Origin: JBEKTW01 sp963727845
GTDB lineage: Bacteria; Bacteroidota; Ignavibacteria; UBA10030; SZUA-254
Direction: 5' to 3'
Assembly (NCBI GenBank): GCA_963727845.1
Contig: CAVSHI010000001.1
Span: forward strand, 558,001 to 622,000
DNA: 64,000 nucleotides
Part shown: positions 63,239 through 64,000 of the stretch, in pieces
How the letters are laid out: each line of letters begins with the position of its first letter
How positions within the stretch are numbered: the first letter of the stretch is position 1
Notes under the pieces: model-generated
What the model saw: only the letters and a program-made list of their open reading frames with translations
The model's database searches: none
Told to the model about the DNA's origin: nothing
Program-made: the position numbers and the translations under genes

Positions 63239-64000
63239 TCATTTGGCTGGATTACGTTTTCCTATTGCGATGGCACCGCGGGGAGAATCTTCGCCGACGG
63301 CCACTATGAGGTTCCCCCTAATAGCCACGCTATAATAATTGCCATATCCTAACCGCGTGCTGGCAAAATAACTCGTCCACGTGCTTCCATTGAAATGGAC
63401 GATTTCACCTTGACCTCCAGTTGCTACCAAATCATTGATGTCATTGCCGCGTACGCCAAAAGTGTAGTGGGTGGTCACGATATTCGCTCCGCCTTGCCAA
63501 GGTATTGTTGCTATTGAGAATCTCTTGCGGTATACTCCATCACCAACGACCCAATAGTATTTACCGGGGAGAAACCAAATTCCGCTCAAACTCCATGGGA
63601 GCCCGTTATCGGATATTACACCGGCACTGCCACCGCTAATTCTCAGAAGCTCCATTCCACTGTTTGTGTATTTGTTCGACACGACACAAATAATCTGTTG
63701 GTCGCCTGTTTTCGTGTCGGTTGCGCCCCAGATATCTTGTATATCAAGTGTCGTTCCACTTGCAATGGTTTGCCAATTCATGCCATCCCAGTGCAGGATA
63801 CTCCCCTGCAATCCAACACCATACAAATCGTTTACTGAGGTTCCCCACATCCTGTACACGCTTCCGATCAGAATATTTCCTTGTGAATGGTACAAGTAAT
63901 CAAGATTCGTCCAGTGTTGTCCATTCCAATGCATTACGCTCGCACCGGCACTTACGAGAACGTCTGTGGGCCCGAAAGCATACACCGCCACGGCTTGAGC
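63239..64000 (-). CDS. Beta-propeller-like repeat protein, tandem paralogue 2 (5' end outside window)
   Basis: At least 253 residues, open at the window edge. W-x-G/N repeats as in the paralogue: ASVMHWNGQHWTNLDYLYHS, GSILHWDGMNWQTIASGTTL, GEIVHFNGSTWTSYFASTRL. The end AVGEDSPRGAIAIGKRNPAK matches the paralogue's end closely. A lipoprotein signal is expected beyond 64000. No T9SS domain. Confidence 0.8.
   Translation of the reverse strand, partial: AQAVAVYAFGPTDVLVSAGASVMHWNGQHWTNLDYLYHSQGNILIGSVYRMWGTSVNDLYGVGLQGSILHWDGMNWQTIASGTTLDIQDIWGATDTKTGDQQIICVVSNKYTNSGMELLRISGGSAGVISDNGLPWSLSGIWFLPGKYYWVVGDGVYRKRFSIATIPWQGGANIVTTHYTFGVRGNDINDLVATGGQGEIVHFNGSTWTSYFASTRLGYGNYYSVAIRGNLIVAVGEDSPRGAIAIGKRNPAK

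Noticed and set aside
1..64000. tRNA, rRNA, CRISPR array, complete insertion sequence or prophage
   Set aside because: I looked for cloverleaf T-loop motifs, regularly spaced repeats, transposases and phage genes and found none.

Overview
The window looks like a chromosome segment from the Bacteroidota/Chlorobiota (FCB) superphylum, most likely an Ignavibacteria-like lineage of moderate GC. The evidence is: type IX secretion (T9SS) C-terminal sorting domains with the NYPNPFNPTT signature at 47982-49040, in the large gene ending at 49124, and in a fragment at 61290; a TonB-dependent receptor and BBP2-type porin; signal peptides ending in xxQ; and several promoters of the Bacteroidota form TTG-N20-TAnnTTTG (near 9759, 29493, 39222, 43300 and, less exactly, 60994). 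No tRNA, rRNA, CRISPR array, phage or complete insertion sequence was found.

Layout. 1-5.2 kb: trmO, an ICMT-like membrane methyltransferase, an intergenic repeat cluster with a MITE-like element, then amtB overlapping a porin. 5.2-9.3 kb: a CACHE/HAMP histidine kinase with a LuxR-type regulator, preceded by a possible 24-residue peptide, then a YdeI/DUF1801 gene. 10-15.7 kb: two exported peptidases on the plus strand (tricorn-like S41, then S9B dipeptidyl-peptidase with a frameshift near its 3' end). 15.7-25.2 kb: a minus-strand cluster of a response regulator, three pilin-like proteins and a PilB/GspE ATPase, followed by a frameshifted hybrid kinase, a long coiled-coil protein and another response regulator. 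25.5-29.5 kb: a second LuxR-type two-component pair with a large multi-PAS/GAF sensor. 29.6-34.2 kb: a tetR-emrA-emrB-tolC efflux operon. 34.4-42.9 kb: uppP, a TMTC-like TPR glycosyltransferase, a DPM1-like glycosyltransferase and a six-PAS hybrid kinase behind a terminator-containing leader. 43.3-47.7 kb: a C45-family hydrolase, two unknown small proteins, ilvE and ferritin. 47.9-56.8 kb: T9SS-secreted surface proteins, including one of about 2160 residues with SD-type repeats and a prenyltransferase-like (alpha/alpha toroid) domain, encoded next to a second secreted toroid protein. 57-61 kb: a YdjY / TonB receptor / outer-membrane protein operon. 61.2-64 kb: tandem beta-propeller-like lipoprotein genes with repeated hairpin-bearing spacers and an orphan T9SS domain.

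The genes describe a cell with heavy two-component signalling (four sensor kinases and five response-regulator genes), surface display and export, peptide degradation and nitrogen acquisition. Four genes carry single-base frameshifts (near 15655, 19440, 52053 and 56750). These may be assembly indels or real mutations; one sits on a canonical slippery heptamer. The most unusual items are the giant toroid/SD-repeat surface protein with its partner, the compact pilin-like/ATPase operon lacking the usual prepilin signature, the attenuator-like leader at 39.3 kb, and the repeated spacer with a two-codon ORF and hairpin at 61.7 and 63.2 kb.
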